This document shows positions 1-6,404 of a stretch of 9,771 nucleotides of DNA, one piece after another. The stretch comes from Pseudomonadota bacterium (GTDB taxonomy: Bacteria; Myxococcota; Bradymonadia; UBA4248), in NCBI GenBank assembly GCA_017613855.1, contig JAGACY010000338.1, positions 1 to 9,771 of the forward strand. The letters are read 5' to 3'. The notes beneath the pieces are model-generated. The model was given only the letters and a program-made list of their open reading frames with translations, was not told where the DNA came from and searched no databases. Positions within the stretch are counted from its first letter, which is position 1. The number at the start of each line of letters is the position of its first letter. The translations under genes and the position numbers were made by a program.

Positions 1-1
1 A

Positions 2-1075
2 TATGCTTTAGTAGCATTCAATGAACAGCCAAATGCCCGAAAAGCTGGTTTGCCGTTTAGCGCCCCGCAGTTTCAATTACTCGATGCAAAAGGAAAAATT
101 ATTCCTACCATCACAGAAGCGACATCCCCACAATCCTCTGTTAAAACAAGCATTACACACTTCAAAGCCAAAAGTGAAACAGCAAATCCAGATGACCAGG
201 AACAACTGAGCGAATATATTCTCATTAAAAATAATGCCGATACATTGGAACGGTATGCACTTAAGCTCACACTTCCTGAACAGGTACAGTCTGTCAAATA
301 TCATATATCTCTTTCACTTTCACATGACTGTACACCGAACAATCGCAACCGGGAACTGCCGTTGCATCTCGAAAATATTGAACAGACACGCCAGATTCAA
401 TACCCGCCCACATGGATCTGTCCGAATGATTCCTTAACTTATCGGCCAATCCTGCCCCAGAATCTGCAATTATTGCGAGCAAAAGTAGAACATGTATTTA
501 TCTCAGATAAACACATTCTGCTCGATGCAATCGACATGGCATCCTATCTGAGCGTGACATCCAGCCCAAATCAGTTTCTGGTTGAGAATGCCCAGAATAA
601 GCCCACTCAGTGGGAAAATGAGCTGTTTATCCGTGACCAGCTTCTACTTAAACCTGTCACCTCCGATACAATCTTTAAACTCAAAACGACATCAAACGGA
701 TACGGCTTTTCTTTGATTTCGATCTTTTTAGACAACGAAGACAGCAATCAGGATGATTCCAAAGAATCCAAAGAGGATAAAGAAAATCAGGATAAAAAAG
801 ACCAGCACGACGAAACACAAAAACAGGATAATCCCAATCAATCACCAGACAAACCCTCCGAGACTCAAGCTACAGCCAAAGGTGCAGGTGAAGATACCCA
901 TGGTAAAGAATCTACACCTGATGAACAGGCATCCGGCGACAATGCTTCCAAATTGGATATGCAACAATACGAGCGCGATCAAATTGATGACCTGCTTGAT
1001 ACCATTGAAAAAGGACATTACTATGTCCCATTATCCGGACAAGTAGAAGAACTCAAGAGTGACAAGGACTGGTAA
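2..1075 (+). CDS. C-terminal part of an unrecognised Bat-operon protein
   Basis: The reading frame is open to the left edge (first codons read Y-A-L-V-A-F-N-E-Q), so this is the last 357 residues of a longer protein; the TTG at 50 is only an internal leucine codon. The visible part is mostly polar and beta-rich in appearance, with no membrane segment. Around bases 733-954 it becomes a low-complexity linker packed with Asp, Glu, Lys, Gln and Asn. It ends with a short amphipathic stretch (E-R-D-Q-I-D-D-L-L-D-T-I) resembling the C-terminal tails of BatB/BatC proteins. Its stop codon overlaps the ATG of the BatD-like gene (TAATG), which implies translational coupling. By position it could fill the BatB or BatC slot, but I see neither a VWA MIDAS motif nor TPR repeats in this part. 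The function is unassigned; the operon membership is secure. Confidence 0.75.
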   Translation, partial: YALVAFNEQPNARKAGLPFSAPQFQLLDAKGKIIPTITEATSPQSSVKTSITHFKAKSETANPDDQEQLSEYILIKNNADTLERYALKLTLPEQVQSVKYHISLSLSHDCTPNNRNRELPLHLENIEQTRQIQYPPTWICPNDSLTYRPILPQNLQLLRAKVEHVFISDKHILLDAIDMASYLSVTSSPNQFLVENAQNKPTQWENELFIRDQLLLKPVTSDTIFKLKTTSNGYGFSLISIFLDNEDSNQDDSKESKEDKENQDKKDQHDETQKQDNPNQSPDKPSETQATAKGAGEDTHGKESTPDEQASGDNASKLDMQQYERDQIDDLLDTIEKGHYYVPLSGQVEELKSDKDW

Positions 1076-2481
1076 TGACAAGGAGTGTTAAAGAGATGCG
1101 ACCTTATCCTATTCTAAAATATATTCAGGATATTGCTGTTGCCATTGCACTGCTCGCTCCCGTGAGCCTTTATGCCCAGCCAGCTGAACAGAACACTGAA
1201 AAGCCAAAAGAAAATATACACATTGCAGCCGTTCCCGAAGACATGTTCATTGATCTGAAGGTACCGGAGCACCAAATCTACCTGGGCGAAACCATTCGCA
1301 TCGAATACGATGTCTATGTCGCAGCGTCACGCGGCCAAATTTTCTACGATGCCGAAGAGCCTGACTTTTCCAACTGGTACAGCGTCGAAGGTAAAGCCCC
1401 CGTTGCCTCCGGTGTCACGATAGGAGGCAAACCATACACACGGGAACCTTTTGCGGTTTTCTTTGTCACTCCCAATAACACAGGAAAGCTGTATCTCCCG
1501 CAATTAAAGGTACAAATTCCCTACCTGGAGGAGAAGCCCTGGATTACGCATGAACCTAGAATCATCGAAGTCATCCCCTTCCCCACTCCAACGCCTTCCG
1601 GGTTTTCAAATGGCAATGTCGGACAGTTTTCCATTCAATCGAAACAATCCTCAAACAGCATCCGTGTAGGTGATATTCTCTCCATACAAACCGAGATTTC
1701 AGGAAATGCGCCGGTTTCTCACATCGATCTGTCACTCTACCAACTCAAATCCAATACGGATGCCTTTAAAACTTATTCCGTAATCACCGAGTCCAGGGAT
1801 GAACAAATCATAGACAATAAGCTTGTATCCACCAAAAAGTACCGCCTGCGCCTCCTGGCGCTCAAACCGGGACGTTGGACGATTGATCCATTTGAACTTG
1901 TCTATTTCGATCCTCAGCGGCACCAGTACCAGACCCTCACATCAGATTCTTTTCAGGTGAATGTCTCGGAAAGCGGCATTACTCCAAATACGGCCGATCC
2001 TCTGTCGACAACAAAATCGCTTGATAAAACTTCTATCGTCCCCATCCATTTAAAGAAGGCCTCATTGAACACCCCGCCCTCATTCTGGTGGATGCTTCTG
2101 GCACCGCTTCTGCTGGGTGCCATCATTCTTATGGATCGTCTGAGGGAAAGGCGTTGTAAAGCTCAGGCAGAGAGCAGTGAAAATCAGCTCTATATGGAAA
2201 AGCTCCATCAATTGACGCAGGCCAAAAGTTCGGATGAACAGCTCAATTTGATTCGGGATTTGCTTGCCATGCGGTTCCATGTCGATATCGGGCGTTCGAC
2301 CGATCCGCTGCAGCCAAAGCTCACCGGTATTTTTACTGAACAACAGGCCAAAACAATTGTACAGGTTCTCAATGAGCTTCGTATGACTTCGTATAGTACA
2401 CAAACTCCGCTGGACGTTGAAAAACTCACGGATTTAGTCACCATCTTAAAAACGACCAGGTACGTGGAGCCAAACCAATGA
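1075..2481 (+). CDS. batD: BatD-like protein (oxygen tolerance family)
   Basis: This 468-residue protein has the BatD layout. A signal peptide ends near residue 34 (hydrophobic stretch 20-33, then L-Y-A|Q). Two immunoglobulin-like beta domains follow, one starting at Y-L-G-E-T-I-R-I (69-76) and one at G-Q-F-S-I-Q-S (183-189) with the typical R-V-G-D step at 197-200. There is one transmembrane helix at 337-354 (F-W-W-M-L-L-A-P-L-L-L-G), then a helical cytoplasmic tail of about 110 residues. BatD proteins sit in the cell envelope beside BatA/BatB and MoxR-type ATPases; the biochemical role is not settled. The start is ambiguous: the ATG at 1075 has AAGGA at 1064-1068, and the ATG at 1096 has AAGGAG at 1080-1085 and gives a shorter signal peptide n-region. 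The stop overlaps the next gene by four bases (ATGA). Confidence 0.88.
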   Translation: MTRSVKEMRPYPILKYIQDIAVAIALLAPVSLYAQPAEQNTEKPKENIHIAAVPEDMFIDLKVPEHQIYLGETIRIEYDVYVAASRGQIFYDAEEPDFSNWYSVEGKAPVASGVTIGGKPYTREPFAVFFVTPNNTGKLYLPQLKVQIPYLEEKPWITHEPRIIEVIPFPTPTPSGFSNGNVGQFSIQSKQSSNSIRVGDILSIQTEISGNAPVSHIDLSLYQLKSNTDAFKTYSVITESRDEQIIDNKLVSTKKYRLRLLALKPGRWTIDPFELVYFDPQRHQYQTLTSDSFQVNVSESGITPNTADPLSTTKSLDKTSIVPIHLKKASLNTPPSFWWMLLAPLLLGAIILMDRLRERRCKAQAESSENQLYMEKLHQLTQAKSSDEQLNLIRDLLAMRFHVDIGRSTDPLQPKLTGIFTEQQAKTIVQVLNELRMTSYSTQTPLDVEKLTDLVTILKTTRYVEPNQ

Positions 2482-3407
2482 AAGCAAATACATTTTTAGG
2501 GCTCAATGCCAAAGTCTTGCCGCTCATCCGAATCGTGTCGGGCATGATCATCCTGATTATCTTCATTGGTCTGCCATCCCTTAGTTTTGCACAAGAACAG
2601 GAAGAAACGACGCTTTCTGAGATTGAACAAAATGCAGCAAAACTCATGGAAGAAGGCCACCCTGAGAATGCCCTTGAAATCTATCTTTATTATGAAAGAG
2701 AAATCATTCTCCGCAACTGGGATCGACTGCAAATCGACCTGCTGCATAACGAAGCTGTCGCCAGTTACCAATCGGGAAAACTCGCTGAAACCGCGGCCTA
2801 TGCCAAACAGCTCTACATTCTGGAACCGACCCCCTGGCGCAATGAGCTCAAGCGCGATATCGAAACGCTCATTGAACACATGCTTTACCATGAATACCCT
2901 GATATGACATTTCAACGGGGGCAGGCTTCCAATTATGCACTTTGGGAAAGCGTTCACAGATACTCGCAAGCGGAGCTGAGAACTACCTTTTTATTATCCT
3001 GGTCAGTTGTATTTCTGTTCATTATTGCGGCATATTTAGCCAAAAAGCACAAGAAAGCTCAGATCTTTCTCTTATGTGCCGTGGCGATGTCCCTGATGTT
3101 CACGATTACCATGGTTATCTTCAACATCCTGCATTATACGACAAGCAATATGCATTTCGGGGTCATTGAGAACAACCTGACCTTGCACACAGAAGCGGAT
3201 TACAGTTCAAAAACACTGCCGCCCAATGCCTTTATCCCCGGAATGACAGTAGAAATACTCTCGACCATTCCCGGATGGGTAAAAGTCATGCGCATCGATG
3301 GGGAAACCGCATGGATTCGTGCAGAAGATTTATACATTCTGAGAGGCAAAGGCGACAACCACCCAGCCCATTTTGACGAATCTTCGAAAGGGAATTCCAG
3401 CATCTGA
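2478..3407 (+). CDS. batE: BatE-like TPR and SH3 membrane protein
   Basis: The 309-residue product starts with a signal peptide or anchor (hydrophobic 19-33, possible cleavage at S-F-A|Q after residue 38). Two helical TPR-like units follow, about 46-78 (K-L-M-E-E-G-H-P-E-N-A-L-E-I-Y) and 86-118 (N-E-A-V-A-S-Y-Q-S-G-K). Two transmembrane helices lie at 170-188 and 193-218. A bacterial SH3-like domain spans about 231-288, with N-L-T-L-H near its start and G-W-V-K-V then A-W-I-R as its core strands. TPR, then two membrane helices, then SH3 is the BatE arrangement. It sits directly after the BatD-like gene with an ATGA overlap, so it is translated from the same mRNA. The likely role is an envelope scaffold for the Bat complex; that is inference from the family and the position. 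It appears to be the last gene of the operon. Confidence 0.85.
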   Translation: MKANTFLGLNAKVLPLIRIVSGMIILIIFIGLPSLSFAQEQEETTLSEIEQNAAKLMEEGHPENALEIYLYYEREIILRNWDRLQIDLLHNEAVASYQSGKLAETAAYAKQLYILEPTPWRNELKRDIETLIEHMLYHEYPDMTFQRGQASNYALWESVHRYSQAELRTTFLLSWSVVFLFIIAAYLAKKHKKAQIFLLCAVAMSLMFTITMVIFNILHYTTSNMHFGVIENNLTLHTEADYSSKTLPPNAFIPGMTVEILSTIPGWVKVMRIDGETAWIRAEDLYILRGKGDNHPAHFDESSKGNSSI

Positions 3408-3418
3408 CAAAAAACTGC

Positions 3419-3451
3419 CGCCAGGCGTATGACGTCAGGCATAGCCTGGCG
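3419..3451 (+). repeat. bulged hairpin repeat, copy A
   Basis: Arms CGCCAGGC (3419-3426) and GCCTGGCG (3444-3451) pair perfectly. After one unpaired G at 3427 the stem continues with TATG (3428-3431) against CATA (3440-3443), leaving an eight-base loop. That gives a 12-bp stem with a single bulged G. It lies 11 bases after the batE stop but has no T-run, so it is not a standard intrinsic terminator. The one-base bulge next to TAT/ATA is shared with four other hairpins in this window. Confidence 0.75.
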
Positions 3452-3458
3452 AGTCAAA

Positions 3459-3484
3459 GGCCGTATCGGCTGTGCCGATAGGCC
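3459..3484 (+). repeat. bulged hairpin repeat, copy B
   Basis: The outer arms GGCC (3459-3462) and GGCC (3481-3484) pair. G3463 is unpaired. The inner arms TATCGGC (3464-3470) and GCCGATA (3474-3480) close over the triloop TGT. It stands eight bases after copy A in the same orientation. Read on the minus strand it matches copy C at 6310-6335 in design and much of its sequence (TAT-N-GGCACA ... GCC-N-ATACGGC), with a compensatory C:G to G:C swap in the stem. Confidence 0.78.
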
Positions 3485-3536
3485 GCCCCAATAAACGACC
3501 TCACAACGAAAAGCCATACATCATGTCCAGACCTGA

Positions 3537-3566
3537 TTGACATCATTGGAATTTAGGGATTAGAAT
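3537..3566 (+). promoter_or_regulatory. sigma-70-type promoter for the GT5-like gene
   Basis: A perfect -35 box TTGACA (3537-3542) is followed by an 18-base spacer and TAGAAT (3561-3566), one mismatch from TATAAT. Transcription would start near 3573. It is the best promoter match I found in the window and points at the GT5-like gene and, 48 bases beyond that gene, the DUF1266/DUF2185 gene. The 5' leader would be about 77 bases to the ATG at 3650 or 20 bases to the ATG at 3593. Confidence 0.7.
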
Positions 3567-3649
3567 AATGGCTTTGGCATCCCGCCTATGGGATGATTTC
3601 TTGGAACAAAGCGGATTATCCGCATACTCTTTTAAATGGAACAACAAAA

Positions 3650-5071
3650 ATGATTCGAGTTTTGTACGTAAGTAGTGATTTCTGCTCGGAAAACGACCTC
3701 GCAAGAGCTTTGCCAGAACATCTGCTCAACCATGATGTCGACGTTGATATTGTTGTTCCACATGTTAAAGGTGCATACGAAGGCGAAGGCCCGTTGGCAG
3801 AAAGACTTGCCAACTGCCAGGCCCGGGTCGATGGTGCACGTCATGAAGTGAAAGTCCTCGAAGGCCGCGCAAATCACCATGTCCGTGTATTTTACATGGA
3901 CGCCCCGATTCTCGCCAAAGGTCTGACGCTGGCGAATGACGATGGCATTCGGGCATGCGCTGTTTTTGCACACGCCGTCTGTTCATGGATATCACAATCT
4001 CCGCATGCCTACGACATTATTCACTGTGAAGGGCTTTTGACCGCGCTCGTCGCCCCCCTGATGCGCAGGGTTTACGCTGTCAGCCCGCGTACACAGGCCG
4101 CCCGCGTGCTCGTTGCCGTTTCCGGCATCGATAATAAAGGAAATATCGATCTTTCCTGGATTTCCAGAATGGGGCTCCCCGATGACCTCGCCACCAGCGA
4201 AGGAATGGAATTCTATGGGAAAATGAGCATCCTCAATGGCGCATATCTCTATGCGGATGCACTGGCATTCCCCAATGACTCCGTCCGTAAAAATGTCGAG
4301 AATAATCGCGGAAAAGACATCGGTATGGAAGGCGTCCTGTTCGACAAAATCGACAGAATCCATACACTTCGCGTGCATTCGAATATCAAAGTCCTTGGCC
4401 CGGACAACGATGACGCAATTGCGGCAAAATACTCCGCCGCAAATATGGCCGGCAAGGGCAAATGCAAATCACAGCTGGCACGAAAACTCGGTCTGAAAAA
4501 GAATCCTTTGGTGGCGTATATTGGCACCCTCAATGCGGAATCCGGTATTGACCTCATCAACGACATTCTGGATGATCTCATGGATGCCGGCATTTCACTG
4601 CTTATCGCTGGAACCGGCAATAAAACTTACAATTCTGCCATTGAAAGCTGGAAAGATGAATTCGAAGGCAAAATTGCATGGATGGCTGAAAATCCGTCCG
4701 AAGACAAAATTCGAAAAATCCTGAGTGCTTCCGATATTCTTCTTGACCCTGCTAAGAATAATTCCAATCTCCACCAGCTAGCCATGCGATATGGTTGTAT
4801 CCCGGTTGCCTACGCTGCTGCCGCAAATGATATTTATGGCGTTAAAAATATCGAAAAACTCGGCGCGCTCGATAATGGATTTACATTTAAAAATTATGAT
4901 GCCGATGACTTTTATGATGCTGCAATGGATGCACTCGATCTTTACGCCACACCCGATTGGGACACTATCCGGGCACACGCGATGTCTCAGGGAAATGATA
5001 TTCAATCTGAGGATGTCACCATCGACGAAACTGCAAAAGATTGCATTCGAATTTACGAAACTTTAAAATAA
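3650..5071 (+). CDS. GlgA-like GT5-fold protein with degenerate active site
   Basis: The 473-residue product follows glycogen/starch synthase (GT5, GT-B fold) from end to end: M-I-R-V-L-Y-V-S-S at the N-terminus, E-G-M-E-F-Y-G-K with L-Y-A-D (184-203), Y-S-A-A-N-M-A-G-K (261-269) before the C-terminal Rossmann domain, and M-R-Y-G-C-I-P-V (379-386). The functional signatures are missing. K-T-G-G-L near the N-terminus is replaced by D-F-C-S-E-N-D-L. H-D-W-H has become H-C-E-G (125-128). S-R-L-T-x-Q-K-G has become G-T-L-N-A-E-S-G (292-299). E-P-C-G-L-T-Q-L has become K-N-N-S-N-L-H-Q-L (369-377). These normally hold the ADP-glucose-binding lysine, the catalytic histidine, the arginine/lysine pair and the catalytic glutamate. 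It is probably non-catalytic or has a changed reaction. An in-frame ATG at 3593 would add 19 residues unlike the family, so I prefer 3650, although neither start has a clear ribosome site. Confidence 0.85.
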   Translation: MIRVLYVSSDFCSENDLARALPEHLLNHDVDVDIVVPHVKGAYEGEGPLAERLANCQARVDGARHEVKVLEGRANHHVRVFYMDAPILAKGLTLANDDGIRACAVFAHAVCSWISQSPHAYDIIHCEGLLTALVAPLMRRVYAVSPRTQAARVLVAVSGIDNKGNIDLSWISRMGLPDDLATSEGMEFYGKMSILNGAYLYADALAFPNDSVRKNVENNRGKDIGMEGVLFDKIDRIHTLRVHSNIKVLGPDNDDAIAAKYSAANMAGKGKCKSQLARKLGLKKNPLVAYIGTLNAESGIDLINDILDDLMDAGISLLIAGTGNKTYNSAIESWKDEFEGKIAWMAENPSEDKIRKILSASDILLDPAKNNSNLHQLAMRYGCIPVAYAAAANDIYGVKNIEKLGALDNGFTFKNYDADDFYDAAMDALDLYATPDWDTIRAHAMSQGNDIQSEDVTIDETAKDCIRIYETLK

Positions 5072-5107
5072 TGGTACTTTGCCTTTGAGTTTTCAATTTG
5101 CCTTTTT

Positions 5108-5114
5108 AGGGAGG
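5108..5114 (+). promoter_or_regulatory. strong ribosome binding site
   Basis: AGGGAGG lies five bases before the ATG at 5120. It decides the start: the GTG at 5114-5116, which is also in frame, is the end of this Shine-Dalgarno sequence and not an initiation codon. It is the clearest ribosome site in the window. Confidence 0.85.
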
Positions 5115-5119
5115 TGCTC

Positions 5120-6271
5120 ATGACGCCACAGATGGAATCTATTACCCAGAATATCCGGTCTTTTAAAGAAGCACTCATTGCAAAACAGATCGAACATCAG
5201 GATGAACCGCATGAAATCCTGGATGAAGAAACGTTTTGCGCTATTCTTTCCGGATTGCCATCCTTCAGAAGACTTCCCGGTGTGCCTGAACACATGGGAT
5301 TCGATTTGATTTATCACTGTGATACGCCGGAAAATACCGAAGAGCTGAAAAATTATCTTGAATCCGTATTTGGCGTCAAAGATGAAGATTCGCTCGTAGC
5401 TCAAAAGCATGAGTTTTTCCATATCTTCAATGAATACTATGATTTCGCCTGTGAATGGGATGGTCACCCCAACTTCCCGCTCGAAGACCTCGATGAAGAT
5501 GGACGCACCGCTTATACAAAAAGCCGTGATTTCTCGCTCTATCTGCGCGACTTCGTCGGGCCTCAGGGCTATGCCGCATGGGATATCGGAGAACGCATCA
5601 TGCTCATCCGCGCTGCATGCGCCTGCGGAATCATCAGTGATACTACATGCCGTCAGCTCGTCGTCGATGAAGCCCGTGTCGCAAACGAATTATTCGACAA
5701 TTTCGTCGATTTCGCCATCAGCAGCCTCTGCGGCGCTGTCTATTTTATCTTCGTTTCCATGGGAAGAAATGAAGATGAAGGCATCTCCGGATTCCTCGAT
5801 ATCAACATGAAAATTGTCTCCAAACTCATGGAAGATGACATTTGGTCCTTCAATGCCTGGTGTGAGAAAAATTACAAACAACTCGCCATTCAGGATGACC
5901 AGATTCAGCCGCTGCTTGGACCGGAATATCGCGGAATTACTGGCGTTGCATCCGATCACATTCTCTGCGATGGATTCAGAATCTCCATTATGTTCCGTGA
6001 AAAACCGCTCAGCAATTCGGATTCCGGATGGCGCTTCTTTGCTGGAGATGAAGACGAGGAATATCTCAACAATCATCGCAATTTCGGTGCACTTGAACTC
6101 AATCTCATTTGCAATTATGCACCTGATTCGATCGAATTTCTCGAAATGCCTATCGGAACTTTCATCGCACGTGATGAAAACGGAAAGCTCCAGGTCATGC
6201 GGGAAACACCGAATCCCGATGACGGTGGGAATGCTCCGACAAATCCGGGTGAGCCTATTGCTTTTGGTTAA
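5120..6271 (+). CDS. DUF1266 and DUF2185 (Imm33-type) two-domain protein
   Basis: The 383-residue protein is acidic, with no signal peptide or membrane segment, so it is probably cytoplasmic. Residues about 95-245 match DUF1266, with the signature A-W-D-I-G-E-R-I-M-L-I-R-A (153-165), G-I-I-S (170-173) and L-F-D-N-F-V-D-F (191-198). Residues about 272-355 match DUF2185, with M-F-R-E-K-P (291-296), D-S-G-W-R-F-F-A-G-D-E-D-E-E-Y (301-315), L-I-C-N-Y-A-P-D (329-336) and P-I-G-T-F-I-A-R (344-351). DUF2185 includes Imm33, a predicted immunity domain of bacterial toxin systems; DUF1266 proteins are poorly characterised. The tail after 360 is Pro/Asn/Gly-rich and looks disordered. The gene follows the GT5-like gene by 48 bases with no terminator between, so both probably share the promoter at 3537. 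I see no toxin gene in the window, so an immunity role is only a possibility. Confidence 0.82.
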   Translation: MTPQMESITQNIRSFKEALIAKQIEHQDEPHEILDEETFCAILSGLPSFRRLPGVPEHMGFDLIYHCDTPENTEELKNYLESVFGVKDEDSLVAQKHEFFHIFNEYYDFACEWDGHPNFPLEDLDEDGRTAYTKSRDFSLYLRDFVGPQGYAAWDIGERIMLIRAACACGIISDTTCRQLVVDEARVANELFDNFVDFAISSLCGAVYFIFVSMGRNEDEGISGFLDINMKIVSKLMEDDIWSFNAWCEKNYKQLAIQDDQIQPLLGPEYRGITGVASDHILCDGFRISIMFREKPLSNSDSGWRFFAGDEDEEYLNNHRNFGALELNLICNYAPDSIEFLEMPIGTFIARDENGKLQVMRETPNPDDGGNAPTNPGEPIAFG

Positions 6272-6280
6272 TTTTTGGAC

Positions 6281-6305
6281 AGGGGCGACCAGAATGGTCG
6301 CCCCT
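6281..6305. repeat. perfect intergenic palindrome
   Basis: AGGGGCGACC (6281-6290) and GGTCGCCCCT (6296-6305) form a perfect 10-bp stem over the loop AGAAT. It starts ten bases after the stop of the DUF1266/DUF2185 gene. No T-run follows, so it is a poor intrinsic terminator; it looks like a dispersed intergenic palindrome at the head of a four-hairpin block. Confidence 0.8.
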
Positions 6306-6309
6306 ACGC

Positions 6310-6335
6310 GCCTATGGGCACAAGGCCCATACGGC
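6310..6335 (-). repeat. bulged hairpin repeat, copy C
   Basis: Inner arms TATGGGC (6313-6319) and GCCCATA (6325-6331) pair over the loop ACAAG. C6332 is unpaired, then GGC (6333-6335) pairs with GCC (6310-6312). This is the reverse orientation of copies A, B and E: the bulged base is a C on the 3' side. Relative to copy B read on the minus strand, the fourth stem pair changes from C:G to G:C, so pairing is kept. Confidence 0.76.
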
Positions 6336-6341
6336 TTGTCT

Positions 6342-6375
6342 TGCGCGGCTATCTGCGATACGCCGCGCATTTTTT
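6342..6375 (+). terminator. bulged hairpin repeat, copy D, with T-run: likely terminator
   Basis: Arms TGCGCGGC (6342-6349) and GCCGCGCA (6362-6369) pair perfectly. Inside them TATC (6350-6353) pairs with GATA (6357-6360) over the loop TGC, leaving C6361 bulged. Six T bases follow directly at 6370-6375, the layout of a rho-independent terminator on the plus strand. It would end the transcript that starts at 3537, but it stands only 29 bases before the rdgB start. It is also a member of the bulged-hairpin family: copy E at 8593-8620 is its near reverse complement with one compensatory pair change. Confidence 0.72.
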
Positions 6376-6377
6376 CA

Positions 6378-6393
6378 CCGTGCTTGCGCACGG
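6378..6393 (+). promoter_or_regulatory. hairpin just before the rdgB start
   Basis: CCGTGC (6378-6383) pairs with GCACGG (6388-6393) over TTGC. The 3' arm contains most of the only Shine-Dalgarno-like stretch, ACGGA (6390-6394), ten bases before the ATG at 6405. If folded, it could partly mask translation of rdgB. The structure is visible; the regulatory role is conjecture. Confidence 0.4.
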
Positions 6394-6404
6394 ATTTGCA
6401 AACC

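Noticed and set aside
3593..3649. Longer start (ATG 3593) for the GT5-like protein
   Set aside because: The 19 extra residues do not resemble the family N-terminus and have no ribosome site; the family start fits M-I-R-V-L-Y at 3650. It remains possible.
3568..3675. Short frame of 35 codons starting at the ATG at 3568
   Set aside because: It begins at the -10 element of the promoter, upstream of the expected transcription start, and overlaps the start of the GT5-like gene.
5078..5105. Direct repeat TTTGCCTTT (5078-5086 and 5097-5105) between two genes
   Set aside because: Short, low-complexity and not associated with another signal; likely chance.
5814..6404. Upstream extension of the rdgB frame into the previous gene
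   Set aside because: It overlaps the DUF1266/DUF2185 gene out of frame, and the family N-terminus starts at M-K-F-I-L-A-S.
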